Below, piece after piece: positions 1-6,970 of a stretch of 64,000 nucleotides of DNA. The position numbers were made by a program, and so were the translations under genes. The notes under the pieces were generated by a model. That model was not told the DNA's origin. It worked only from the letters and a program-made list of their open reading frames with translations, and did no database searches. The stretch comes from Pseudomonas sp. IPO3778 (GTDB lineage: Bacteria; Pseudomonadota; Gammaproteobacteria; Pseudomonadales; Pseudomonadaceae). The DNA lies in NCBI RefSeq assembly GCF_013386825.1, contig NZ_JACARC010000065.1:1-64000 (forward strand). Reading direction: 5' to 3'. Position 1 is the stretch's first letter; every line of letters begins with the position of its first letter.

Positions 1-28
1 CAGCAACGGATATGTACACCACCCCTAC

Positions 29-640
29 TCAAATCGCACGCAACGTCAGGATCGCCAGATACAGCAGCACCCCACCGCACGCCCCATAGCTGACACGCTG
101 CCATAGGGGTGACGCGTTCTGCCGCAGCAGATTGACCAGTGCCGCAATCAGAAAGCACGACAAGACGGACGCCACCATAAACCCCGCAAAAAACATCAAC
201 GTCTGCCCATGGCTCGGCGCGGCCCCGACAATCCCCGACAACGCACTGCCCAGCGCCCCCCAATAAACAATGTTCTTCGGATTAGCCAACGAAATAGCCG
301 CCCCCACCACCAGCGCATTCTGCCCGGACCTGGCCGGTGCACTTTCGGCCTCTGGCAAGCGCCAGGCATCCATCAAGCTGCGAACCCCGAGCCAGGCCAG
401 GTACAGCCCACAAACGGCAGTCAGCGGCACCCGCACCAACTCATGCTGAATCAGCAACGCCATGCCCGTCAGCCCAATCACCGCCCAAACAGCATCCCCC
501 ACCAGCGAGCCAATCTGCACCAACAACGCCGGCGTAAACCCATGCAACAGCCCACGGCGCAGCGTCTCCGCCAACACCGCCCCGGGAGACAGACAAAACA
601 CAAAACCAAACACCAGCGCCGAAAAAAAGATCGTCAACAT
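29..640 (-). CDS. LysE/RhtB-family amino-acid exporter
   Basis: Inner-membrane exporter of about 203 residues, the usual size of the LysE/RhtB family, which pumps amino acids or related small molecules out of the cell. Visible are the N-terminal hydrophobic helix with the family turn CLSPGAVLAETLRRGL (about residues 17-32), a second block GDAVWAVIGLTGMALL and the NPKNIVYWGALGSALSGI segment with its conserved Asn-Pro-Lys. Five to six membrane spans are apparent. It lies 74 bp downstream of an AraC-type regulator on the same strand and is probably controlled by it. The substrate cannot be read from the sequence. Confidence 0.88.
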   Translation of the reverse strand: MLTIFFSALVFGFVFCLSPGAVLAETLRRGLLHGFTPALLVQIGSLVGDAVWAVIGLTGMALLIQHELVRVPLTAVCGLYLAWLGVRSLMDAWRLPEAESAPARSGQNALVVGAAISLANPKNIVYWGALGSALSGIVGAAPSHGQTLMFFAGFMVASVLSCFLIAALVNLLRQNASPLWQRVSYGACGGVLLYLAILTLRAI

Positions 641-714
641 GCCTGCCTTCCTTCAAGTGATGGCCGGCATTTTGCGCGAGGGCAGGTGAGGCGTCTTGAA
701 CCAGATTGCGCTTT

Positions 715-1506
715 TCAGCCTTTGAGTACGCTTTGATAGCGCCCCGGTGTGATGCCGTACGCCGCCCGGAAATGCCGATTGAGATGACTCTGGTCGGCGA
801 ACCCAAGGGCGTGGGCAACCTGCGACGCCGCAACGCCCGAACGCAGCAACCCCTTGGCGCGCCGCGTACGCAGTTGCATTGCCCACTGGCGCGGACTCAG
901 CCCGGTTTCTTTCTGAAAGGCCCGCAGCAGATGGAATTTCGACAGCCCCAACTCATCACCGAGGGTATCGAGCGCAACCGCCTGATGCAGGTTTTCAGCC
1001 AGCAGCTCCTGGGCCTTGATCACCAGCCCGCGACTCACCGCCGTGCTGCCAGGCAGGCGCACACCGCTGCAACTGACCACGTCACCCAGCAGCACCACCA
1101 GGGCTTCTTCACTGAGCCCGCGGGCCATGGGATCGGTACTCAACGCGCCTTCAATGGCGCCCGCGAGTTTCATGGCCAACCCGGGCTGGAAGCACAGCGA
1201 ACGATCGAATTCCAGGTGCGCCAGACCCAGGTCGGCCGCCAATTGGTCAGCGGTCGCATACAGGCTGACAAACCGCCACGGCTGCCCCTCGGCCGCGCCA
1301 CCGCCCTGAATCTGCCCCGGGTTGTAGAGGGTAATGCTGCCGGGGCCGGCCTCGAATGTGCGGCGGTCCAGCCACACCTGTTCCTCGCCGAGCAGGTTGA
1401 CGCCGATCACGCATTCATCGTGGCTATGGCGGGCAAACGTCAGGCCGGTGCAGGACGTGCTGCTGACTTCGTAGTTGCCCAGCCAGGCGTGTTGCATTGA
1501 ACTCAT
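715..1506 (-). CDS. AraC-family regulator, AraC-type ligand-binding N-domain
   Basis: Transcription factor of about 263 residues. The N-terminal half is a cupin-like sensor (HSHDECVIGVNLLGEEQVW, then PGSITLYNPGQIQGG). The C-terminal about 100 residues are the double helix-turn-helix of AraC/XylS proteins (LGLSKFHLLRAFQKETGLSP and ALGFADQSHLNRHFRAAYGI). The open frame runs further upstream to 1671, but the ATG at 1506 begins the family-like MSSMQHAW start and avoids overlap with arsC. No strong ribosome site precedes it; a second ATG at 1497 is possible. It probably controls the LysE exporter immediately downstream, a pairing common in Pseudomonas. Confidence 0.85.
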   Translation of the reverse strand: MSSMQHAWLGNYEVSSTSCTGLTFARHSHDECVIGVNLLGEEQVWLDRRTFEAGPGSITLYNPGQIQGGGAAEGQPWRFVSLYATADQLAADLGLAHLEFDRSLCFQPGLAMKLAGAIEGALSTDPMARGLSEEALVVLLGDVVSCSGVRLPGSTAVSRGLVIKAQELLAENLHQAVALDTLGDELGLSKFHLLRAFQKETGLSPRQWAMQLRTRRAKGLLRSGVAASQVAHALGFADQSHLNRHFRAAYGITPGRYQSVLKG

Positions 1507-1586
1507 GGGAGGGGCTCGCTGTGACGGTTGCCCGCGAGCATACGCCGGAAAAGGCCTGCAGATCGACTGCTCGCCAGGCCCTGTGG

Positions 1587-2057
1587 TCAGAGCGCGGCGA
1601 TGCGATCCAGCTCGGCTTTGACCCCGACCGGATCCAGGCTGGCAAACGGCATCTCGAAAAAGGCCCGGCAACGGCGTTCAATAATGTCCAGGGTGGCGTG
1701 AAACGCAGCGTCGATCTGAGCCTCATCGCCTTGAACCTCCGACGGATCTTCCAGCCCCCAGTGTGCCTTGAGCGCCGGGCCGAAATACACCGGGCACGCT
1801 TCCCCGGCAGCCTTGTCGCACACGGTGATCACGATGTCCGGCGGGTTGCCTTCAAAGGCGTCGCTGCCCTTGCTGTACAAACCCTCGGTGCTGATACCGG
1901 CGGCCTTCAGGGTGGTCAGGCTGCGGGGCAGCACCTGGCCCTTGGGAAAGCTGCCGGAACTGATGGCCAGGAATCCTTCTGGCGCCAGGTGATTGAACAG
2001 CGCTTCCGAGAGGATGCTGCGGCAGCTGTTGGCGGTGCACATGAACAGGACTTTCAT
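1587..2057 (-). CDS. arsC: Arsenate reductase, thioredoxin-coupled type
   Basis: Reduces arsenate to arsenite for export by ArsB. This 156-residue protein has the low-molecular-weight-phosphatase fold: the CX5R active loop CTANSCRS lies at residues 7-14, and two further cysteines in VCDKAAGEACPVYFG (about residues 80-90) fit the cysteine-relay mechanism recycled by thioredoxin. The start at 2057 (MKVLFMC) is preferred over the longer frame because family members begin there. It is the last gene of arsR-arsB-arsC, 13 bp after arsB. No arsH follows, unlike many Pseudomonas ars operons; an AraC gene comes next. Confidence 0.92.
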   Translation of the reverse strand: MKVLFMCTANSCRSILSEALFNHLAPEGFLAISSGSFPKGQVLPRSLTTLKAAGISTEGLYSKGSDAFEGNPPDIVITVCDKAAGEACPVYFGPALKAHWGLEDPSEVQGDEAQIDAAFHATLDIIERRCRAFFEMPFASLDPVGVKAELDRIAAL

Positions 2058-2070
2058 TGAATGGACTCCG

Positions 2071-3354
2071 TCAGGCACTCAGGCGCAGGGCGAGGGCGGC
2101 GAGGGTGATCAGCAGCACGGGCAGGGTCAGCACAATGCCGACCTTGAAGTAGTAACCCCAGGTGATGGTGATGCCTTTGCGCGCCAGGATATGCAGCCAG
2201 AGCAAGGTGGCCAGGCTGCCGATAGGGGTGATTTTGGGGCCGAGGTCGCTGCCGATCACGTTGGCGTAGATCATCGCTTCCTTGACCACGCCCACGGCAT
2301 GGCTGGCCTCGATGGAGAGCGCGCCGATGAGTACGGTCGGCAGGTTGTTCATCACCGAAGACAGCAGGGCGGTGAGCACGCCGGTGCCCAGTGCCGCACC
2401 CCACACGCCGTAGCCGGCGAAGGTGTCGAGCCAGGTGGCGAGGTAGTTGGTCAGCCCGGCGTTACGCAGGCCGTAGACCACCAGGTACATGCCCAGGGAG
2501 AAAATCACGATCTGCCAGGGCGCTTCCTTCAGCACCTTGCGGGTGGAAATCTTGTGGCCCTTGGCGGCGATCACCAGCAGCAAGGTGGCGCAAGCGGCGG
2601 AGATGGCGCTGATGGGAATGCCCAGCGGTTCCAGGGCAAAGCAGCCCACCAGCAGGATGCCCAGCACCCACCAGCCGGCAAGGAAGGTCGCGCGGTCATG
2701 GATTGCACTGGCGGGATCGTCGAGGTCTGCCGGGTCGTAGGCCTGGGGAATGTCGCGGCGGAAAAACCACAGCAATACCGCGAGGGTCGCGGCGACGCTC
2801 ACCAGGTTTACCGGCACCATCACGGCGGCGTATTCGTTGAAGCCGATCTTGAAATAGTCCGCCGAGACGATGTTCACCAGGTTGGACACCACCAGCGGCA
2901 GGCTCGCGGTGTCGGCGATAAACCCGGCGCCCATGACAAACGCCAGGGTCGCCGCCGGGGAAAAGCGCAACGCCAACAGCATCGACATCACGATGGGCGT
3001 CAGGATCAGCGCCGCACCGTCATTGGCGAACAAGGCCGACACCAGCGCCCCCAGCAGCACCATATACGCGAACAATCGCCGGCCACGCCCACGTCCCCAG
3101 CGCGCCACATGCAAGGCGGCCCAGGCGAAAAAACCGGCCTCGTCCAGCAGCAGGCTGATGATGATCAGTGCGACGAACGTGCCGGTAGCGTTCCAGATGA
3201 TGTGCCACACCACCGGGATGTCGGCCAGGCTGATGACGCCACAGGCGAGGGCCAGGATTGCCCCCATCGTGGCGCTCCAGCCGACGCCCAGGCCCTTGGG
3301 CTGCCAGATGACCAGGATGATGGTGAACAGAAAGATAGCAACGGCAACAAGCAT
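2071..3354 (-). CDS. arsB: Arsenite/antimonite efflux permease
   Basis: Inner-membrane pump of 427 residues, the normal ArsB length. It extrudes arsenite and antimonite using the proton gradient. It is hydrophobic throughout with about 12 predicted spans. Recognisable family blocks include the N-terminal VAIFLFTIILVIWQPKGLG, FANDGAALILTPIVMSMLLAL, GFIADTASLPLVVSNLVNIV and VMNNLPTVLIGALSI. It sits 18 bp after arsR and 13 bp before arsC, so the three genes form one transcript controlled by the palindrome at 3744-3779. Confidence 0.95.
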   Translation of the reverse strand: MLVAVAIFLFTIILVIWQPKGLGVGWSATMGAILALACGVISLADIPVVWHIIWNATGTFVALIIISLLLDEAGFFAWAALHVARWGRGRGRRLFAYMVLLGALVSALFANDGAALILTPIVMSMLLALRFSPAATLAFVMGAGFIADTASLPLVVSNLVNIVSADYFKIGFNEYAAVMVPVNLVSVAATLAVLLWFFRRDIPQAYDPADLDDPASAIHDRATFLAGWWVLGILLVGCFALEPLGIPISAISAACATLLLVIAAKGHKISTRKVLKEAPWQIVIFSLGMYLVVYGLRNAGLTNYLATWLDTFAGYGVWGAALGTGVLTALLSSVMNNLPTVLIGALSIEASHAVGVVKEAMIYANVIGSDLGPKITPIGSLATLLWLHILARKGITITWGYYFKVGIVLTLPVLLITLAALALRLSA

Positions 3355-3372
3355 GAAAAGCTCTCCGCAGGG

Positions 3373-3729
3373 TCAGCAGCAGGCGCTGGCCCGTTGTGGT
3401 CGGTCGCCCATGGTGTCCAGACGCTGGGCGTCGGCTTTTAACCAGGCTTGGTTGGCTTGCAGGGTGGCGTCGAGCACCGCCGTCACCCATTCAGGCAAGG
3501 CCGGATTGAGGCGGTAATAAATCCACTGGCCCTGGCGACGGTCCAGCAGCAACCCGCCACTGCGCAGTTGCGCCAGGTGGCGGGAGACTTTCGGCTGGCT
3601 GTCGTCCAGAGCATGGATCAACTCGCACACACAAAGTTCGCCTTCGCGCAGGATCAATAGCGTCAACCGTGTGCGGGTGGCGTCGGCCAGGCACTTGAAG
3701 ACGTTGGGCGGGGAGAAAAGATCTGACAT
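3373..3729 (-). CDS. arsR: Arsenic-responsive repressor ArsR
   Basis: Small winged-helix repressor (118 residues from the ATG at 3729) that leaves DNA when As(III) binds. The metal-site motif ELCVCEL (Cys33, Cys35) is present, followed by the recognition helix region SQPKVSRHLAQLRSGGLL. The protein ends RASACC, and this terminal Cys pair could add a ligand. The frame extends a few codons upstream to an in-frame ATG at 3747, but that ATG falls inside the operator, so 3729 is the better start. First gene of the arsRBC operon. Confidence 0.93.
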   Translation of the reverse strand: MSDLFSPPNVFKCLADATRTRLTLLILREGELCVCELIHALDDSQPKVSRHLAQLRSGGLLLDRRQGQWIYYRLNPALPEWVTAVLDATLQANQAWLKADAQRLDTMGDRPQRASACC

Positions 3730-3743
3730 GCGCGTGGCCTGAC

Positions 3744-3779
3744 ACATATGGAAATTCGAATATACGTATTTCCATATGT
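3744..3779 (-). promoter_or_regulatory. ArsR operator palindrome
   Basis: A perfect 12-bp inverted repeat, ACATATGGAAAT at 3744-3755 and ATTTCCATATGT at 3768-3779, flanks a 12-bp AT-rich spacer. It lies 14 bp upstream of the arsR start, where an autoregulatory ArsR site should overlap the promoter. The assignment to ArsR is inferred from position and symmetry. Confidence 0.75.
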
Positions 3780-3905
3780 TTCGGTCAAACCTTGTTTTGA
3801 TTGATCTGCGTCAACTGCCCGACAATCAATGACAAGTGGTTGAAATTAAACTGAAACATGAATGTCCTAAAGTGCCTGCCCAATGGTGATGAAGGAAGAA
3901 AACGT

Positions 3906-4121
3906 GTGACCCGTGCCACTCGCAACCTGCGCAAGACCCTTGATGCCGTCGCGGACAATAACGAAACCGCGGCCTTTGACTTGATGCGTGCCGTCGAAAA
4001 GCTCAGCGATGAAGTGCTGCGCCAGCGTCTGCTCAATACCATCCACCGGCTCAACCAGGACGCCCACGAACTGCGCGAAGCCCGGGACGCGGTGGAACAG
4101 GTGTCAGTCAAACTGGCGTGA
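3906..4121 (+). CDS. Small helical protein of unknown function
   Basis: A 71-residue, highly charged protein predicted to be almost entirely helical (RATRNLRKTLDAVADN, then LRQRLLNTIHRLNQDAHELRE). The GTG at 3906 is chosen because a purine-rich site AAGGAAG lies about 8 bases upstream. The in-frame ATG at 3858 would give 87 residues but has no ribosome site. No domain is recognised. It stands alone between the ars operon (divergent) and azlC, and could be a small regulatory or stress protein; that is only a guess. Confidence 0.55.
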   Translation: MTRATRNLRKTLDAVADNNETAAFDLMRAVEKLSDEVLRQRLLNTIHRLNQDAHELREARDAVEQVSVKLA

Positions 4122-4193
4122 GCACGATCGTTCAAGACAATCCCGGATACCGCTGGCATGCTTGTCGACTGACTGTCGATGAGCCTGTTGTCT

Positions 4194-4889
4194 ATGCCTA
4201 ACGCTCTGCCTCTTAATGCCTTTTCCCGTGGCGCGATTGCGATCATTCCGTTGTCCCTGGCCTGTGCGCCCTGGGGGTTGTTGGCCGGTTCCACTGCCAT
4301 CGATGCCCAATTCACGCCGCTGGAAGCCCAAGGGCTGTCGACCATCGTGTTTGCCGGTGCTGCGCAACTGGTGGCCATCGGTATGGTCAAGAGTGGCGCC
4401 AGCCTGATTTCCATTCTGCTGACCACCTTGCTGCTGACCTCCCAACATCTGCTGTATGGCATGCACATGCGCCCCACACTGTCGCCACTCAAGGCTCGGT
4501 GGCGCATGAGCCTGGGCTTTCTGTTGACCGACGAATTCTTCGCCCTGGTCAGCCAGTACGACCGCCAGACCTTCAACCGCTGGTACGCCCTGGGCGTCGG
4601 CCTGACGTTCTATATCATCTGGAATGTGTTCACTTTCGCGGGCATTGTGTTGGGTAAAAGCATTCCCGGGCTGGACCAATTGGGCCTGGAGTTCTCTATC
4701 GCCGCGACTTTTATCGCCCTGATCACCCCTGTGGTGCGCGACGTGCCGACCATCGTCTGCGTCGCCGTGTCGTTGCTGTTTTCGGTATGGCTGAGCTACC
4801 TGCATTGGGAGTCTGCGGTGGTGGTGTCCGGTGTCTTGGGGATGAGCGCGGGTTATGCCTGCAAGCGGCTGGGAGTCGGGCAGCAATGA
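4194..4889 (+). CDS. azlC: AzlC-family branched-chain amino-acid exporter, large subunit
   Basis: Membrane protein of about 231 residues. AzlC and AzlD form a two-part exporter of branched-chain or hydrophobic amino acids (E. coli YgaZ/YgaH, B. subtilis AzlC/AzlD). The family block SRGAIAIIPLSLACAPWGLLAG and the segment GLSTIVFAGAAQLVAIGM are clear, followed by LTSQHLLYGMHMRP. Several hydrophobic helices run to the C-terminus. The ATG at 4194 is chosen; an in-frame ATG at 4179 is also possible. Its stop overlaps the azlD start in an ATGA junction, indicating translational coupling. Confidence 0.9.
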   Translation: MPNALPLNAFSRGAIAIIPLSLACAPWGLLAGSTAIDAQFTPLEAQGLSTIVFAGAAQLVAIGMVKSGASLISILLTTLLLTSQHLLYGMHMRPTLSPLKARWRMSLGFLLTDEFFALVSQYDRQTFNRWYALGVGLTFYIIWNVFTFAGIVLGKSIPGLDQLGLEFSIAATFIALITPVVRDVPTIVCVAVSLLFSVWLSYLHWESAVVVSGVLGMSAGYACKRLGVGQQ

Positions 4890-5197
4890 TCTTCGTGATG
4901 ATTTTTGGCATGGGCCTGATCGTATTCCTCAACCGCTACCTGTTTATCGAGCCGCGCCTGCCGGTGCGCCTCAATCGCGGGGCGCGTGAATTTCTCGGGT
5001 TTGCGGTGCCGGGGATGCTCACTGCCATCTGCGGCCCGATCATTTTCCTCGCCGACCATAAGCTCAACCTGAGCGTGAGCAATCCGTACCTGTTGGCCGG
5101 GATCAGCGCCGTAGCATTGATGTTCTGGACCCGCAGCGTGTTGATCACGGTGCTGTTGAGCATGGCGCTGTTCTATCTGTTCCGCTGGCTGCTCTGA
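4886..5197 (+). CDS. azlD: AzlD-family branched-chain amino-acid exporter, small subunit
   Basis: A 103-residue very hydrophobic protein with about four membrane spans, the usual size and character of AzlD. The segment LNRYLFIEPRLPVRLNRGAREFLGFAVPGMLTA is typical, and the C-terminus ends in two helices. The ATG at 4886 overlaps the azlC stop codon. The open frame continues upstream inside azlC, but that part is not coding in this frame. It partners AzlC in the inner membrane. Confidence 0.88.
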   Translation: MIFVMIFGMGLIVFLNRYLFIEPRLPVRLNRGAREFLGFAVPGMLTAICGPIIFLADHKLNLSVSNPYLLAGISAVALMFWTRSVLITVLLSMALFYLFRWLL

Positions 5198-5206
5198 AAA
5201 ACAGGC

Positions 5207-5290
5207 AAAAAAAAGCCCGCGGGAGGGCGAGCTAGAAGGGAGACTTCTTAAAAATGAGCCTGCCGACTATAGGCGGCAAGGTCTCCCTTC
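5207..5290 (-). terminator. Structured 3' region with intrinsic terminator
   Basis: Read on the minus strand, downstream of the HTH gene, a 10-bp perfect inverted repeat (GAAGGGAGAC at 5290-5281 with GTCTCCCTTC at 5244-5235) encloses a smaller GC-rich dyad. It is followed by a short GCCC-N6-GGGC hairpin and a run of eight T at about 5214-5207. The last part is a plausible rho-independent terminator for the minus-strand gene. The larger enclosing stem is more elaborate than a terminator needs. Confidence 0.5.
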
Positions 5291-5320
5291 ACAGTGAAAC
5301 AAAGTTCATGAATCTGTCAG

Positions 5321-5581
5321 CTATTCGATAACCGGGGCGGCGGCTTTCTTGTTGGCCTTGGCCTCGGCCGCCAGGCACTCCAGGGCAAACTGCTCGGTGT
5401 AGGTCATCTGGATCGGCGTGCTCTCGCCTTTGACGGTACGCTCGCCATCGAGGATGTAGCGGATGCGCTTGTCGGTCACGCCGATGCGTTTGGCGATCCA
5501 CGAAGGCGTTTGGCCGATGCGGCTGATCAGCTTGTCGGCGTAGTCGGTGGAGGGGTTGTAGCGCTCGGCGTTGGGTGTCAT
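5321..5581 (-). CDS. Small helix-turn-helix protein
   Basis: An 86-residue protein from the ATG at 5581 (MTPNAERYNPS). The middle part, YADKLISRIGQTPSWIAKRIGV followed by TDKRIRYILDGE, looks like a Cro/XRE-type helix-turn-helix. The C-terminal part is helical and ends Lys/Ala-rich. The frame runs upstream to 5638, but the first residues are not family-like. The family is not recognised with certainty, so a DNA-binding role is inferred from the helix-turn-helix alone. It is convergent with azlD and has a structured 3' region. Confidence 0.6.
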   Translation of the reverse strand: MTPNAERYNPSTDYADKLISRIGQTPSWIAKRIGVTDKRIRYILDGERTVKGESTPIQMTYTEQFALECLAAEAKANKKAAAPVIE

Positions 5582-5690
5582 GGGGGTTCCGGGTAAAAGC
5601 GGGTTCGTAAGTAGGCGGCAGGGTGACGCAATAATCATTCGGTGTCGCCTGCTAATGGTACAGTCGCGTTTTTTCCAAGGAAGCTACTGT

Positions 5691-6044
5691 ATGCGGATGG
5701 TGGTAATTGGCGCTTTGGTACTGGCATCGCTGGCCGGTTGCGCGGGCTCGAAGATGAAAGAGGCGCGTACCGGTACGCCCTACAAAACCCTGGCCTCGGA
5801 CAAGGCCCCGCTGGTCGTTGCCCAGTGCATCCAGTTCGGCTGGCAGGATGAGACGGTGTTCGGCGTGGACGCCGGCGGCTTCATGGAGCCTGCACAGGCC
5901 GGAGGCTTCACCATCTACACCACGGCGGGTGATTACTTTGTCGACGTGAGCAATGCCGGCGCGGGCGCCACCGTCAAGTATTACGCCGCCCAGGATGACT
6001 ACCCCGCCAAGCGCCGCCTGGCCGCACTGGCAACTTGCCTGTAG
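5691..6044 (+). CDS. Small lipoprotein
   Basis: A 117-residue predicted lipoprotein. The signal peptide MRMVVIGALVLASLAGC ends in an LAGC lipobox, so the mature protein would start at Cys17 and be attached to a membrane, with residues after the Cys (AGS) fitting the outer membrane. The rest is a compact domain with two further Cys (AQCIQFGWQDE and the C-terminal ATCL). A good ribosome site, AAGGA, lies 9 bases upstream of the ATG. Similar small lipoproteins are frequent in Pseudomonas; no function is known to me. Confidence 0.75.
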   Translation: MRMVVIGALVLASLAGCAGSKMKEARTGTPYKTLASDKAPLVVAQCIQFGWQDETVFGVDAGGFMEPAQAGGFTIYTTAGDYFVDVSNAGAGATVKYYAAQDDYPAKRRLAALATCL

Positions 6045-6068
6045 TCCATTACGTTAGATTTTTTCAGA

Positions 6069-6100
6069 AATGCCCTGCGGACAGCCTCAGGGCATTGTTT
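6069..6100 (+). terminator. Rho-independent terminator of the lipoprotein gene
   Basis: A 9-bp stem, AATGCCCTG at 6069-6077 pairing with CAGGGCATT at 6088-6096, is followed by GTTTTAT, 25 bp after the stop codon. Confidence 0.8.
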
Positions 6101-6183
6101 TATCATGCACCCGCTCACCCGGCGTGATGGCTCTTTACCAGTACACGGACGTCGAGGCCAGAACGTCGGGGGGCAGCTCTTTT

Positions 6184-6888
6184 CTAGCGTGGCATATACC
6201 CCAGGTGCCAGCGCCGGGGAATCTTCAGCGACACCAGCCCCAACAGTGCCGACAGCACGCCGCTGACCAACAGCGCACGAATCCCCATCTGATGTTCCAG
6301 CAACGCACCGATCACTGCGCCGACAAACATCCCGGCCCAGGGGATCAGTTGCACGCGCCAGCCATTGCGCCGCTCACCGAGCATCCAGCGCCCCAGCCCA
6401 CGACCAAATCGCGACAGCGCCCCGGTGACATACGTAAGGCCCACCGGCAATCCGTTCACTTCCTCGACCGCTGCATTCAGCATTCCCATGGCGATGATTG
6501 CTGCGAGCAACGCCGGCAATTGATCGGCGAACGGCCACGCGGCAGCCCCGCACAGCAAGGTGGCGATGCACAGCAGCAAGGGCAAGGCGTGGCGCCGGCT
6601 GATACGGCTGACCATCACGCCCAGCGCGTTACCGGCGATAAACGTGGCCACCAGCAGCGTCAGGCGGCCGGTCAGGCTCAGGTCGCCTTCGCTGATCGCC
6701 ACCGCGAGGCGCGTGGTGTTGCCGCTCATGAATGAGACAAAATCCCCGCTGGCCATAAAGCCAATGGCATCGGTCATCCCCGCCAATACGGAAAGGCTGG
6801 CCACCAGCATCAGCCCGACGCGCCCGCGCCATTTGTGGCGATGCAACAAGGCGGCATTGGTGTTGGGCTTCAAGGATGAAGGCAGCAT
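6184..6888 (-). CDS. DUF1275 (YoaK-like) membrane protein
   Basis: A 234-residue inner-membrane protein. The block SVLAGMTDAIGFMASGDFVSFMSGNTTRLAVAIS (about residues 34-67) is the hallmark of the YoaK/DUF1275 family. About six hydrophobic helices follow, including TLLVATFIAGNALGVMVS and LALLAAIIAMGMLNAAVEEVNG-like segments. The family's biochemical role is unknown; family members are annotated only as membrane proteins. It is a single gene, separated from the lipoprotein gene by a terminator and 80 bp with no visible signal. Confidence 0.85.
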   Translation of the reverse strand: MLPSSLKPNTNAALLHRHKWRGRVGLMLVASLSVLAGMTDAIGFMASGDFVSFMSGNTTRLAVAISEGDLSLTGRLTLLVATFIAGNALGVMVSRISRRHALPLLLCIATLLCGAAAWPFADQLPALLAAIIAMGMLNAAVEEVNGLPVGLTYVTGALSRFGRGLGRWMLGERRNGWRVQLIPWAGMFVGAVIGALLEHQMGIRALLVSGVLSALLGLVSLKIPRRWHLGYMPR

Positions 6889-6970
6889 GGGGCCGGGTTC
6901 CTCGGTGAGATTATCCGGCCATTACCGTAGGGCGCTTTGCCTCCCGCTGCAATGACCTGGCGCAGGCGTT

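Noticed and set aside
715..1671. Longer 318-residue version of the AraC regulator
   Set aside because: The first 55 codons overlap the 3' end of arsC and do not look like an AraC-family N-terminus.
1993..3441. 482-codon frame opposite arsB
   Set aside because: Gln/His/Gly-rich antisense product with no domain; arsB is certain on the other strand.
3858..3905. Upstream ATG extension of the small helical protein
   Set aside because: No ribosome site before 3858, whereas AAGGAAG is well placed for the GTG at 3906.
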